Of a DNA stretch of 9,103 nucleotides, positions 1 through 6,893 are shown piece by piece; within the stretch, counting starts at the first letter, position 1; each line of letters starts with the position of its first letter. The stretch is taken from assembly GCA_017431395.1 (NCBI GenBank), contig JAFRLD010000230.1:1-9103 (forward strand), written 5' to 3'. A program made the translations under genes and the position numbers. A model generated the notes under the pieces. It searched no databases and was not told the origin of the DNA. It was given only the letters and a program-made list of their open reading frames with translations. The DNA comes from Bacillota bacterium. Its GTDB lineage: Bacteria; Bacillota; Clostridia; Peptostreptococcales; Anaerovoracaceae.

Positions 1-1684
1 GCTTCTTTCCCACTGCCTCCGCTGCGGACTTCATGTCGCCGGTCAGCATGACGGTCCGGGAAACGCCGGCAGCTTTCATGCGTTCGATGGCAGCAGCGGA
101 GTTTTCCTTGATGACGTCGGCGATGACGATCGCCCCGGCATAATTTCCGTCCACGGATACATGGATGACGGTGCCGGCGCCGGCCGTAAGGTCCTCGGCA
201 GTTCCGCCGGCTGTAAGGTCCTCGGCAGTTCCGCCGGCCGTAAGGTCCTCGGCAGTTCCGCCGGCCGTAAGGTCCTCTGCGTCTACACCATCCCCCGCTG
301 CCAGTGCCATCATCTTCATATTTCCGACGCAGACAACGTGTCCATCCACGCGGGCACGGATCCCATGGCCTGCGATCTCTTCCACGTCTTCGACGCTGCA
401 GCCGTCGGTCGCTTCTTCGCCATAAGCTTTGCGAAGGGCGAGTGCGATCGGATGCGAGGAGTGACGCTCTGCGTGCGCCGCCAGGTGGAGGATCTCCTCC
501 GTCGTGTAGCCGCTGCCGTCCGCCGGATACACCCCCGTCACCTCAAACACGCCCTTAGTGAGCGTGCCGGTCTTGTCCATGACGACGGTCTTGACCTGCG
601 ACATCCCTTCCAGGAAGTTGGAGCCCTTGATCAGGATACCTTCCCGGCTGGCCCCGCCGATCCCGGCGAAGAAGCTAAGAGGAATGCTGATGACCAGGGC
701 GCAGGGGCAGCTCACGACAAGAAAGGTCAGGGCCCGGTAGATCCAGGTGCTCCAGATCTGGGCCATGCCGGCCGCCGCTGCGCCTACTCCGGCAAGGCCA
801 GAGTCCGCTCCGGCAAGGCCAGAGTCCGCTCCGGCAAGACCCGCATCAACTCCCGCACCGGAAACGCCGCCCCCCATCACGCTCAGCTCCGCAAGTCCCG
901 GCACAGCCAGGCAGAGCAGCGGAGGGATGATGGCCAGGGCCACCGCACAGAGTACGACGACCGGCGTATAGATCCGGGCGAAACGGGAAATGAAATTTTC
1001 GGAACGTGATTTGCGGGAGCTGGCGTTTTCGACCAGGTCCAGGATCTTAGAGGCGGTGGATTCATCGAATTCCTGTGTGGTCCGGATCCGAAGCAATCCG
1101 TTCGTGTTGATACAGCCGCTCAGGACAGAGTCCCCTTCATGGACGGTGCGGGGCACGCTCTCTCCGGTCAGGGCGCTGGTATCAATGCTGGCGCTGCCTT
1201 CTTCTATGATCCCGTCGATGGGGATCTTTTCCCCCGGCTGCACCAGGATCACGGTACCGATCTCGACCTCGTCCGGATCCACCTGCTCGATTCCTTCCGG
1301 CCCTTCGATGTTGGCATAGTCCGGACGGATGTCCATCAGCTCTCCAATGTTGCGGCGGCTGCGTCCCACGGCGTAACTCTGGAACAACTCCCCGACCTGG
1401 TAAAACAGCATGACCGCAACAGCCTCTGTGAAATCGCCGGTCCGGTACACGGCCAGGGCCAGCGCGCCGATTGTGGCGATCGCCATCAGCAGGTTCTCAT
1501 CCAGGGGCTGACGATTCACGATGCCTTTGTACGCTTTGCGAAGGATATCATAGCCGACCACCAGGTACGGCACCAGGTAAAGGGCCAGCATCACCGGCCG
1601 CCCGAGGGTAACAAAATGCAGGGCGATCAGCATCGCCGCCGCCAGCAGGATCCGTATGAGATTGTTCCGTTGCTTCTTATTCAT
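1..1684 (-). CDS. cadA: Heavy-metal (Zn/Cd/Pb) translocating P1B-type ATPase, CadA/ZntA-like, C-terminus beyond window
   Basis: Membrane pump that uses ATP to expel soft divalent metals, most likely Zn, Cd or Pb. The reading frame is open from ATG at 1684-1682 to the left edge (561 codons). Seen in order: TM1-TM2 (about residues 9-46), TM3-TM4 (about 60-103), actuator loop TGES (173-176), TM5 (about 240-262), TM6 with the metal-binding CPC (326-328, in SCPCALVIS), phosphorylation site DKTGT (Asp370), the HP motif of the ATP-binding domain (His411-Pro412), and the start of the P-domain TGD motif. The GDGxNDxP motif and last two membrane helices lie outside. CPC and the sequence around it fit the Zn/Cd/Pb subgroup rather than copper pumps. 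It has no N-terminal metal domain; that is the separate upstream gene, 51 bp away and in the same frame. The ribosome site is weak (AAAGGG, 10 nt before ATG), so translation may be coupled to the HMA gene. Two repeat-bearing insertions (about 263-311 and 465-500) are atypical. The family is sure; the exact metal is inferred. Confidence 0.95.
   Translation of the reverse strand, partial: MNKKQRNNLIRILLAAAMLIALHFVTLGRPVMLALYLVPYLVVGYDILRKAYKGIVNRQPLDENLLMAIATIGALALAVYRTGDFTEAVAVMLFYQVGELFQSYAVGRSRRNIGELMDIRPDYANIEGPEGIEQVDPDEVEIGTVILVQPGEKIPIDGIIEEGSASIDTSALTGESVPRTVHEGDSVLSGCINTNGLLRIRTTQEFDESTASKILDLVENASSRKSRSENFISRFARIYTPVVVLCAVALAIIPPLLCLAVPGLAELSVMGGGVSGAGVDAGLAGADSGLAGADSGLAGVGAAAAGMAQIWSTWIYRALTFLVVSCPCALVISIPLSFFAGIGGASREGILIKGSNFLEGMSQVKTVVMDKTGTLTKGVFEVTGVYPADGSGYTTEEILHLAAHAERHSSHPIALALRKAYGEEATDGCSVEDVEEIAGHGIRARVDGHVVCVGNMKMMALAAGDGVDAEDLTAGGTAEDLTAGGTAEDLTAGGTAEDLTAGAGTVIHVSVDGNYAGAIVIADVIKENSAAAIERMKAAGVSRTVMLTGDMKSAAEAVGKK
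186..277 (-). repeat. In-frame 27-bp tandem repeat in the ATPase nucleotide-binding domain
   Basis: Three near-identical 27-bp units (186-212, 213-239, 240-266) and a partial fourth (267-277). The second unit differs by one base at its end (ct for cc). On the coding strand they give AEDLTAGGT repeats, with EDLTAG present four times, at about residues 469-500 of the ATPase. They follow the strand ending in VCVGNMKMM and precede TVIHVSVDG, where relatives have a short loop. Near identity at the DNA level suggests recent slippage or unequal exchange. The unit is a multiple of three, so the frame is kept. Confidence 0.93.
788..840 (-). repeat. In-frame 21-bp tandem repeat in the ATPase TM5-TM6 loop
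   Basis: Two identical 21-bp units (788-808, 809-829) followed by a partial third (830-840). They encode GLAGADS-type heptads at about residues 282-299, inside an Ala/Gly-rich stretch between TM5 and TM6 that runs about 263-311. In typical CadA proteins this extracytoplasmic loop is only around ten residues long (from knowledge of the family). The unit keeps the reading frame. Confidence 0.9.
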
Positions 1685-1735
1685 ACTACCGCCGCCCTTT
1701 CAGGTCAATTCCAACCCAGGCCCCCAAACAAAAAC

Positions 1736-1954
1736 TTAGAAAAAGATCTCGCAGTCGTCCTCTACCTTCTTACAGTTCTTCAGCACCTCCGGCATGACGA
1801 CGGCCGGGTCTGCGCCTTCTTCGAACTCGACTTTCATCTTAAGCGCCATGAAGTTCACGGTGGCATCCTTCACGCCCTCCGTCTTCTGCGTGGCGACTTC
1901 CATCTTATTGGCACAGTTCGCGCAATCCACATCGATCTTATAGGTCTTTTTCAT
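1736..1954 (-). CDS. Small HMA-domain metal-binding protein
   Basis: A 72-residue stand-alone heavy-metal-associated domain. The metal site is CANC (Cys11 and Cys14) in DVDCANCANKME, near the start as in all HMA domains; the rest has the expected beta-alpha-beta-beta-alpha-beta pattern. Two more Cys (61 and 68) lie in an acidic C-terminal end (VEDDCEIFF). Many CadA-type ATPases carry this domain as their own N-terminus; here it is a separate gene just upstream, in the same frame as the ATPase but divided from it by two stops (TAA 1736-1738 and TGA 1700-1702). It probably binds Zn/Cd and delivers it to, or regulates, the ATPase. Start is well supported: AGGAGG (complement of 1961-1966) lies 6 nt before ATG. 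Confidence 0.93.
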   Translation of the reverse strand: MKKTYKIDVDCANCANKMEVATQKTEGVKDATVNFMALKMKVEFEEGADPAVVMPEVLKNCKKVEDDCEIFF

Positions 1955-1979
1955 CTCGGTCCTCCTCTTCGGCCTTTCG

Positions 1980-2016
1980 GCGATCTCAATCCATCTGCCC
2001 GAGCGATCTCAATCCA
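1980..2016. repeat. 14-bp direct repeat in the efflux operon leader
   Basis: The sequence gcgatctcaatcca occurs at 1980-1993 and again at 2003-2016, starts 23 bp apart. Both copies lie in the untranslated leader between the predicted efflux promoter and the HMA gene. It could be a remnant of a 23-bp duplication or a binding site; nothing shows which. Confidence 0.7.
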
Positions 2017-2028
2017 GCCCCAGGCTAT

Positions 2029-2050
2029 CAATTAAATGATTGTTTAATTG
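2029..2050. promoter_or_regulatory. Probable ArsR-family operator (8-6-8 palindrome)
   Basis: Perfect inverted repeat CAATTAAA (2029-2036), TGATTG spacer, TTTAATTG (2043-2050). It is AT-rich in a GC-rich region and lies immediately downstream of the -10 box of the leftward promoter, around its expected start of transcription. AT-rich palindromes over the promoter are typical operators of ArsR/SmtB repressors, and such a gene lies next door. Binding is inferred. Confidence 0.7.
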
Positions 2051-2059
2051 TTCACTCGT

Positions 2060-2088
2060 ATAATAGCACATCCCTCCGGGCTCGTCAA
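2060..2088 (-). promoter_or_regulatory. Sigma-A promoter for the HMA-ATPase operon
   Basis: On the minus strand TTGACG (2088-2083), a 17-bp spacer and TATTAT (2065-2060) match the vegetative consensus closely. Transcription would begin near 2053, inside or next to the palindrome, giving a leader of about 100 nt before the HMA gene. The arrangement suits repression by the neighbouring regulator. Confidence 0.8.
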
Positions 2089-2090
2089 GC

Positions 2091-2119
2091 TTGAAATAGA
2101 CCAGCCTTTGCATTAAAAT
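2091..2119 (+). promoter_or_regulatory. Sigma-A promoter for the arsR-family gene
   Basis: TTGAAA (2091-2096), 17-bp spacer, TAAAAT (2114-2119). Its -35 box is only 2 bp from the -35 box of the opposing efflux promoter, so the two are back to back. The start of transcription would be near 2126, giving a leader of about 20 nt with its ribosome site AGAGG at 2131-2135, 9 nt before ATG. Confidence 0.8.
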
Positions 2120-2144
2120 ACAAAGTGTTGAGAGGTATATAAAT

Positions 2145-2522
2145 ATGAGTGTTTCCAAGAAGCTCCCCCACGGGCACGACCAGACTTCCGAACACATCAT
2201 GGAGCATCTGCCCGGACCGGAGGATATCCAGACCGTCGCCGGACTGATGAAGCAGCTCGGTGATCCGAGCAGGCTGCGGATTTTTTGGATCCTGTGCCAT
2301 GTCGAGGAATGTGTGACGGACATCGCGGCCATGACGGACATGACCAGCCCGGCCGTCTCCCACCACCTGCGGATCCTGAAGTCCAGCGGGCTGATCGTCT
2401 CGCGCCGGGAGGGCAAAGAAATGTATTATAAGGCAGCCGATTCGGACATTTCGCAAAGGCTGCACCACGCGGTCGAAGAGATCATGGAGATCTCCTGCCC
2501 GAAAGGAGGATCCCATGACTGA
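2145..2522 (+). CDS. ArsR/SmtB-family metal-responsive repressor
   Basis: A 125-residue winged-helix regulator. It shows the family opening LGDPSRLRIFWIL (38-50), the recognition helix SPAVSHHLRIL (68-78), and the wing with SRREGKEMYY (86-95). It is divergent from the HMA-ATPase operon and probably represses it, letting go when metal binds. Metal ligands are not the textbook sets: the alpha-3 ELCVCDL box reads EECVTDI with Cys51 and Cys56 spaced C-x4-C, and the alpha-5 D-x-H-x10-H-x2-E pattern is not kept (Asp99 and Asp101, then His107-His108). His-rich residues 9-21 and Cys118 could also contribute. Cadmium, zinc or lead sensing is inferred from the neighbouring ATPase, not from the ligands. 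The stop overlaps the start of the thioesterase gene. Confidence 0.93.
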   Translation: MSVSKKLPHGHDQTSEHIMEHLPGPEDIQTVAGLMKQLGDPSRLRIFWILCHVEECVTDIAAMTDMTSPAVSHHLRILKSSGLIVSRREGKEMYYKAADSDISQRLHHAVEEIMEISCPKGGSHD

Positions 2523-2913
2523 ACTCGAGCGGGCGAAAGAATATTTCAGAAACGATAAATACGCGACGAAAGTGACCGGGATCGAGATCACGGATGTCGG
2601 TGACCACTATGCGAAAGTCGAACTGGACCTGGACGAGCGCCACTACAACGCCATGGGGGCGGTCATGGGCGGCGTCTACTTCACCATGTCGGACTTCGCG
2701 TTCGCCATCGCCTCGAACCATGCGGGCGAACCCACCGTAACCCTAAGCAGCCACATCACCTACCTGCGCCCGGTCAAAGGCAAGCATCTCATCGCGGAGA
2801 CGAAGTGCCTTAAAGACGGCCGGCGGACCTGCAACTACGAGATCCTGATCCGGGACGATCTGGGAACGGAAGTGGCAACGGTCGTCACCGAGGGCTACAA
2901 GGTAGAGAAATAA
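2515..2913 (+). CDS. PaaI-type hotdog-fold thioesterase
   Basis: A 132-residue, single-domain hotdog protein, the usual size for the family, likely hydrolysing an acyl-CoA thioester in the cytoplasm. The signature block is NAMGAVMGGVYFTMSDFAFA (45-64): Asn45, the Gly-Gly pair 52-53 and the acidic catalytic-type Asp60 are present, while the His often found before Gly-Gly is Met51. The second half (SSHITYLRPVKGKHL) is the typical central strand region. The start overlaps the regulator's stop in ATGACTGA, and AGGAGG (2504-2509) lies 5 nt before ATG, so translation is probably coupled. Substrate unknown; the neighbours give no clear hint. Confidence 0.88.
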   Translation: MTELERAKEYFRNDKYATKVTGIEITDVGDHYAKVELDLDERHYNAMGAVMGGVYFTMSDFAFAIASNHAGEPTVTLSSHITYLRPVKGKHLIAETKCLKDGRRTCNYEILIRDDLGTEVATVVTEGYKVEK

Positions 2914-2952
2914 AGGTCGCGAAGCGATCCTAAGAAAACGGAGGAAATTCTG

Positions 2953-5445
2953 ATGAACAAAAGCAGGCCTACAGGAAGAAAAGTGACCCACTCCAGCGGC
3001 GGAAGCGGTGTCGCCAAGAGCGGCGGAGGGCGCCGGGGCAGCAGCGTTGGAAGCGGCGGATTTTTCGGCGGCGGCAGCAGTTCCAGCCATAGCTCCAGCC
3101 ACAGCTCGAGCAGCCATAGCTCGAGCAGCCATAGCTCCAGCAGCCACAGCTCCCACACCTCCTATGATTCCGGCAGCAGTTACTCCGGCGGAGGCGGCGG
3201 AGGCGGACGCGTCCGGGCCGGCGGCAAACCTGGGATCCTGGCCATCGGCGCTGTGGTCCTGGCCATGTTATTCGGCGGCGGCGGACTCGCCATCAACGGT
3301 CTCTCCCCGGATACGGACTACCAGCAGGCGGTCCAGTCCGGCAGCGGCTCCTATAACGGCTGGTACACTTCGGATGAATCGGTCGGCAACACCGGGGTCC
3401 TGAACACGAACGTCTCCTCCGAAGCGCGCGACCGCTTCACGAAGATCGCCGGCGACGGAAGTGACACGAACACCATCATGGTCTACATGTGCGGCACCGA
3501 CCTGGAGTCCCAGTCCGCCATGGCCACGAGCGATCTGAACGAAATGATCAGCGCGACGGTGAACAAGAACATCAACCTGATCGTCTACACCGGCGGCTGC
3601 AAACGCTGGCGCAACAACGCCATCAGCTCGAACTACAATCAGATCTGGCAGATCCAGAACGGGAACATCAAATGCCTCGTCGACAATGCCGGAAGTGAGC
3701 CGATGACGAAGCCCGCCAATCTTTCCTCTTTCATCAAGTGGACCGCTAAGAAGTTCCCGGCGAACCGGATGTCCCTGATCTTCTGGGATCACGGCGGCGG
3801 GAGCATCAGCGGCTACGGCTATGATGAGAAATATCCGCGCAGCGGTTCCATGACGCTGGCGGGCATAGATTCCGCCCTTAAGGATGCCGGGATCCGCTAT
3901 GACTTCATCGGTTTTGACGCCTGCCTGATGGCGACCACGGAGACCGCCCTCATGCTCGGTGACTACGCTGACTATCTGATCGGAAGCGAAGAGACAGAGC
4001 CTGGCATCGGCTGGTATTATACGAACTGGCTGACCAGCCTTTCTAAGAACCCGTCCCTGGAGACCCTCCAGATCGGCAAGCAGATCGCCGACGATTTCAC
4101 CGCGGCGTGCGCCAAGAAGTGCCCGGGCCAGTCCACGACCCTCTCTGTCGTTGACCTGGCTGAGCTCTCACAGACCGTGCCGGCGAAACTGACGGCCTTC
4201 TCGGAAGACGCGAGCGAAAAAATCAGCGGCGGTGAATACCAGCAGGTGGCGACCGCGCGCGGACAGAGCAAAGAATTCGCCCGCAGCACCGGCATCGACC
4301 AGGTCGACCTGATCCACTTCGCGCGGTTGCTCGACACAAGCGCCAGCAAGGATCTCGCCAAGACCCTGACCGAAGCGGTCAAATACAACCGGACTTCGAA
4401 CAACACCGCCAACGCTTACGGGCTTTCGATCTACTTCCCGTATAAGAAGCTGAACCGCGTCGACGCCATGACGAGCACCTATGAGCAGATCGGCATGGAC
4501 GATGACTACACCTCCTGCATCCGCCAGTTCGCGCAGATGCAGACAGCCGGCCAGGCGGTGGGCGGTGGCACGATCAATCCGTTCGAAGCGCTTATGGGTA
4601 TGGGCGCTGGCTCCGGCGGAGGGCCCTCTGATCTGACGGGCCAGGCCATGCAGCAGCTGATCGGTGTCCTGCTCGGCGGAGGCGGAAGATCCATCGACTT
4701 CGACGCTCTCGGGATCGACGGTCTTGATGCTTCCAACACCAAGTACCTGCGGCAGGATCCGCTCGATGCGGAAGCGGTCACCGAATACATCTCGGAGAAC
4801 CACATCACCGCGGAGGATCTCAAATGGCAGGAGAACAAAGACGGCCAGCAGGCCATCATACTGACTGAAGATCAGTGGGAAGCCATCGAGAGCGTAGACA
4901 TGAGCATGCTCTATGATGATGGCGACGGCTACATCGAACTGGGCCTTGACAACATCTATGACTTCGATGATGACGGCAACCTGCTGCCGAAGCTTGACCG
5001 GTCCTGGCTCTCCATCGAGAACCAGCCGGTGGCCTACTACCACACCGAGACCGTGGACTTCCCGGACGGGACCTACTCCATCACGGGCTACGTTCCGGTG
5101 GAGCTGAACGGGGATGAGGCGCGGCTGATCCTGACGTTTGACTCGGCCAATGAAGACGGCTACATCGCTGGTGTCAGCTATGACTACGACGAGTCCGTCA
5201 CCGAGACCCAGGCCAAGAATCTCAAAGGCCTCGAAGCCGGCGACCAGGTGAAGTTCCTCTGCGACTACTACACCTACAAAGGCAAGTTCGACGACAACTA
5301 CCAGCTCGGCCGTACCTGGACCGTGAAGGATCCGGCGAACGTGAAGATCACCAACACGGATGTTGGAAACGGCGACGTGCAGATCATGTATAAGTTCACG
5401 GATATGTACGGGGAGGCACACTGGACCGAAGCGATCCAGCAGTAG
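2953..5445 (+). CDS. Membrane-anchored clostripain-family (C11) cysteine protease
   Basis: An 830-residue protein. Residues 1-93 are Gly/Ser/His-rich and basic, with a five-residue repeat (about 42-70); one hydrophobic helix follows (about 94-114), which should leave the tail inside and the rest outside the cell. The peptidase C11 domain spans roughly 170-520: IMVYMCGTDLE (175-185), catalytic-type His280 in FWDHGGG and Cys324 in GFDACLM, 44 residues apart as expected for the family. A Gly-rich linker (about 540-590) leads to a C-terminal beta-rich region with two acidic loops (655-666 and 670-676) that could bind calcium; clostripain itself needs calcium. The family usually cleaves after Arg or Lys. 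Good ribosome site GGAGG (2940-2944), 8 nt before ATG. It follows the thioesterase by 39 bp with no promoter seen, so it may be in the regulator's transcript. The physiological target is unknown. Confidence 0.92.
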   Translation: MNKSRPTGRKVTHSSGGSGVAKSGGGRRGSSVGSGGFFGGGSSSSHSSSHSSSSHSSSSHSSSSHSSHTSYDSGSSYSGGGGGGGRVRAGGKPGILAIGAVVLAMLFGGGGLAINGLSPDTDYQQAVQSGSGSYNGWYTSDESVGNTGVLNTNVSSEARDRFTKIAGDGSDTNTIMVYMCGTDLESQSAMATSDLNEMISATVNKNINLIVYTGGCKRWRNNAISSNYNQIWQIQNGNIKCLVDNAGSEPMTKPANLSSFIKWTAKKFPANRMSLIFWDHGGGSISGYGYDEKYPRSGSMTLAGIDSALKDAGIRYDFIGFDACLMATTETALMLGDYADYLIGSEETEPGIGWYYTNWLTSLSKNPSLETLQIGKQIADDFTAACAKKCPGQSTTLSVVDLAELSQTVPAKLTAFSEDASEKISGGEYQQVATARGQSKEFARSTGIDQVDLIHFARLLDTSASKDLAKTLTEAVKYNRTSNNTANAYGLSIYFPYKKLNRVDAMTSTYEQIGMDDDYTSCIRQFAQMQTAGQAVGGGTINPFEALMGMGAGSGGGPSDLTGQAMQQLIGVLLGGGGRSIDFDALGIDGLDASNTKYLRQDPLDAEAVTEYISENHITAEDLKWQENKDGQQAIILTEDQWEAIESVDMSMLYDDGDGYIELGLDNIYDFDDDGNLLPKLDRSWLSIENQPVAYYHTETVDFPDGTYSITGYVPVELNGDEARLILTFDSANEDGYIAGVSYDYDESVTETQAKNLKGLEAGDQVKFLCDYYTYKGKFDDNYQLGRTWTVKDPANVKITNTDVGNGDVQIMYKFTDMYGEAHWTEAIQQ
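3088..3156 (+). repeat. Ser/His pentad repeat in the protease N-terminal tail
   Basis: About four 15-bp units encoding HSSSS, with His at residues 46, 50, 55, 60, 65 and 68. Copies differ at third codon positions (agc/tcc/tcg, cat/cac). It lies in the predicted cytoplasmic tail, before the membrane helix. Regularly spaced His could bind metal, but this is inference. Confidence 0.85.
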
Positions 5446-5493
5446 CCCGCAGCTGCAAAGGCTGGTCTCACGGCCGCCATGATCCGAATCATA

Positions 5494-5526
5494 AAAGAGG
5501 CATCGAACCGTGCTCGATGCCTCTTT
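5494..5526. terminator. Bidirectional rho-independent terminator
   Basis: A perfect 13-bp stem (5494-5506 with 5514-5526) and a 7-nt loop, between the converging protease and telA genes. Both sides have T-rich ends: TTTCTTAT on the plus strand and TTTTAT on the minus strand, so it can end transcription from either side. The rest of the 5446-5561 gap holds nothing else that I can recognise. Confidence 0.88.
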
Positions 5527-5561
5527 CTTATCTGACTTCTTGATCTATCTTGTCTGATTCC

Positions 5562-6875
5562 CTATTCCGTGTACAGTCCGAACGGATCGTCACTCATGAC
5601 TGTGACCTGCGCCTCGGGGATCTCTTCCTTGGCCGGGGCTGCCTGTACGCCATTCGCGGATGCAGCTCTCGCGGCGGCGGACATGATCTTAGCACGGAGT
5701 TCATCCTCCAGACGGACGAGCTCTGCCTCTGCCTCACGACGCTTGGTCCGGCCTTCGTCCTGGATCTTCAGGACTTCATCAATGGTAGAGATGAGGTTGG
5801 CCTGGGTCTTCTCGAGGGTCTCCATATCGACGATGCCTCTCTCGTATTCCTTCGCGGAGGAGACCGTCGCCTGATGCAGTGCTTCCGCGTTCTGGATCAG
5901 CATCTGGTTCGTAGCATCGGTGACGAGCTGCTGTGCCTTGGCCGCCTCCTGCGAGTGGGCGAGCCCCAGAGCGATCAGCATCTGGCTCTTCCAAAGCGGC
6001 AGGGAGTTCACCAGTGTGGACTGGATCTTCTCAGACATCAGGGTGTCGTTGTTCTGGACCATCCGGATCTGTGGCGCCATCTGCAGCGCAACGGTTCTGG
6101 TCAGTTCCAGATCGTAGATCTTCTTCTCGAAACGCTCGCACTTATTGTTGAGGTCGTCCAAAGCCTGGACATCTTCGGGCAGCTTGCTCTGCTCTGCCTT
6201 CCGCTGCAGCTCGACGAGATCGGTAGCACGGACCTCAGCCAGTTTTTTCTTACCGGCTTCGATGTACATGGAGAGTTCCTTGAAATAAAGGTGGTTCTTC
6301 TCATAAAGCTTATCAAGGAGCGCGATGTCCTTCATCAGGATGACCTGGTGATCCTGCAGGGCGTCTGCGATCTTGTCGACGTTCTTCTCTGCGGCTGCAT
6401 ACTGGGCTTTCTTGTGCTCCAGCTTCTTCTCCGCGCTCTGGAACATTCCGAAAATGCCTTTTTTCTCCTCGCCGCTGGTCTTGATCTCTGTAACGAGATC
6501 GGACAGCAGGTCACCGACCTGACCCAGATCCTGCGTCTTGACGCTGGTCAGTGCGGACTCTGAGAACTCGGCCAGCTTTTGCTGTGCTCCCACGCCATAC
6601 TGGAGCACCATCGTCGTGTCGCTCACATCGATCGTCTCTGCGAACGCATCGATCTTCGCCTGCTCCTCCGCCGTGAATTTCGTCTCCGTCTCTGAAACGG
6701 CCGCCTGTACGGATGGGGGTGCCGGTACTGACGCCATCGCCTGTGCCATTGCTGCTGTGGATATCGGAGCCGGGACTTCTTCGGCCTCAGCTGCCGCTGC
6801 TGCTTCTGCTTCGATCGCTGCCGCATCCTCGGCTGCGTCTGCCATGACTTCCTTGTTCAAAGTTTCTTCTGACAT
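5562..6875 (-). CDS. telA: Toxic anion resistance protein, TelA family
   Basis: A 437-residue, mostly helical protein. After an Ala/Glu-rich leader (1-65) comes the conserved TelA core (about 83-397) with the family blocks LQYGVGAQQK (91-100), DLGQVGDLLSDL, HQVILMKDIALLDKLYEKN, RFEKKIYDLELTR, MAPQIRMVQNNDTLM, STLVNSLPLWKSQM and LISTIDEVLKIQDEGR. The C-terminal 40 residues are a flexible tail ending DPFGLYTE. TelA/KlaA proteins are named for tellurite resistance; Bacillus subtilis has the relative YaaN beside XpaC, as here. The biochemical action is not known. No signal peptide or membrane helix, so cytoplasmic. AGGAGG (complement of 6882-6887) lies 6 nt before ATG, and the gene follows xpaC by 18 bp, so they form one transcript that ends at the hairpin near 5494-5526. 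Confidence 0.95.
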   Translation of the reverse strand: MSEETLNKEVMADAAEDAAAIEAEAAAAAEAEEVPAPISTAAMAQAMASVPAPPSVQAAVSETETKFTAEEQAKIDAFAETIDVSDTTMVLQYGVGAQQKLAEFSESALTSVKTQDLGQVGDLLSDLVTEIKTSGEEKKGIFGMFQSAEKKLEHKKAQYAAAEKNVDKIADALQDHQVILMKDIALLDKLYEKNHLYFKELSMYIEAGKKKLAEVRATDLVELQRKAEQSKLPEDVQALDDLNNKCERFEKKIYDLELTRTVALQMAPQIRMVQNNDTLMSEKIQSTLVNSLPLWKSQMLIALGLAHSQEAAKAQQLVTDATNQMLIQNAEALHQATVSSAKEYERGIVDMETLEKTQANLISTIDEVLKIQDEGRTKRREAEAELVRLEDELRAKIMSAAARAASANGVQAAPAKEEIPEAQVTVMSDDPFGLYTE

Positions 6876-6893
6876 GTTGTTCCTCCTATACGA

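Noticed and set aside
186..277. Possible CRISPR-like array
   Set aside because: Units are directly adjacent with no spacers and encode an in-frame peptide repeat.
161..1009. Long plus-strand open frame with GSSAGRKVL repeats
   Set aside because: It is the opposite-strand shadow of the ATPase; the minus frame carries all P-type ATPase motifs.
1139..2035. 298-residue plus-strand open frame
   Set aside because: It spans the ATPase start, the HMA gene and the leader on the other strand, and has no recognisable domain.
2059..2064. TATAAT on the plus strand as a regulator promoter
   Set aside because: No good -35 box at proper spacing; the TTGAAA/TAAAAT pair at 2091-2119 is better, and these bases overlap the -10 box of the opposing promoter.
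2914..2935. Small hairpin between the thioesterase and protease genes
   Set aside because: Short imperfect stem with no T-run, so not supported as a terminator.
4168..5421. 417-residue minus-strand open frame
   Set aside because: Shadow of the clostripain-like gene in GC-rich DNA; no known motif and the plus frame is clearly coding.
5550..6563. 337-residue plus-strand open frame
   Set aside because: Shadow of telA, whose minus frame matches the family over its full length.
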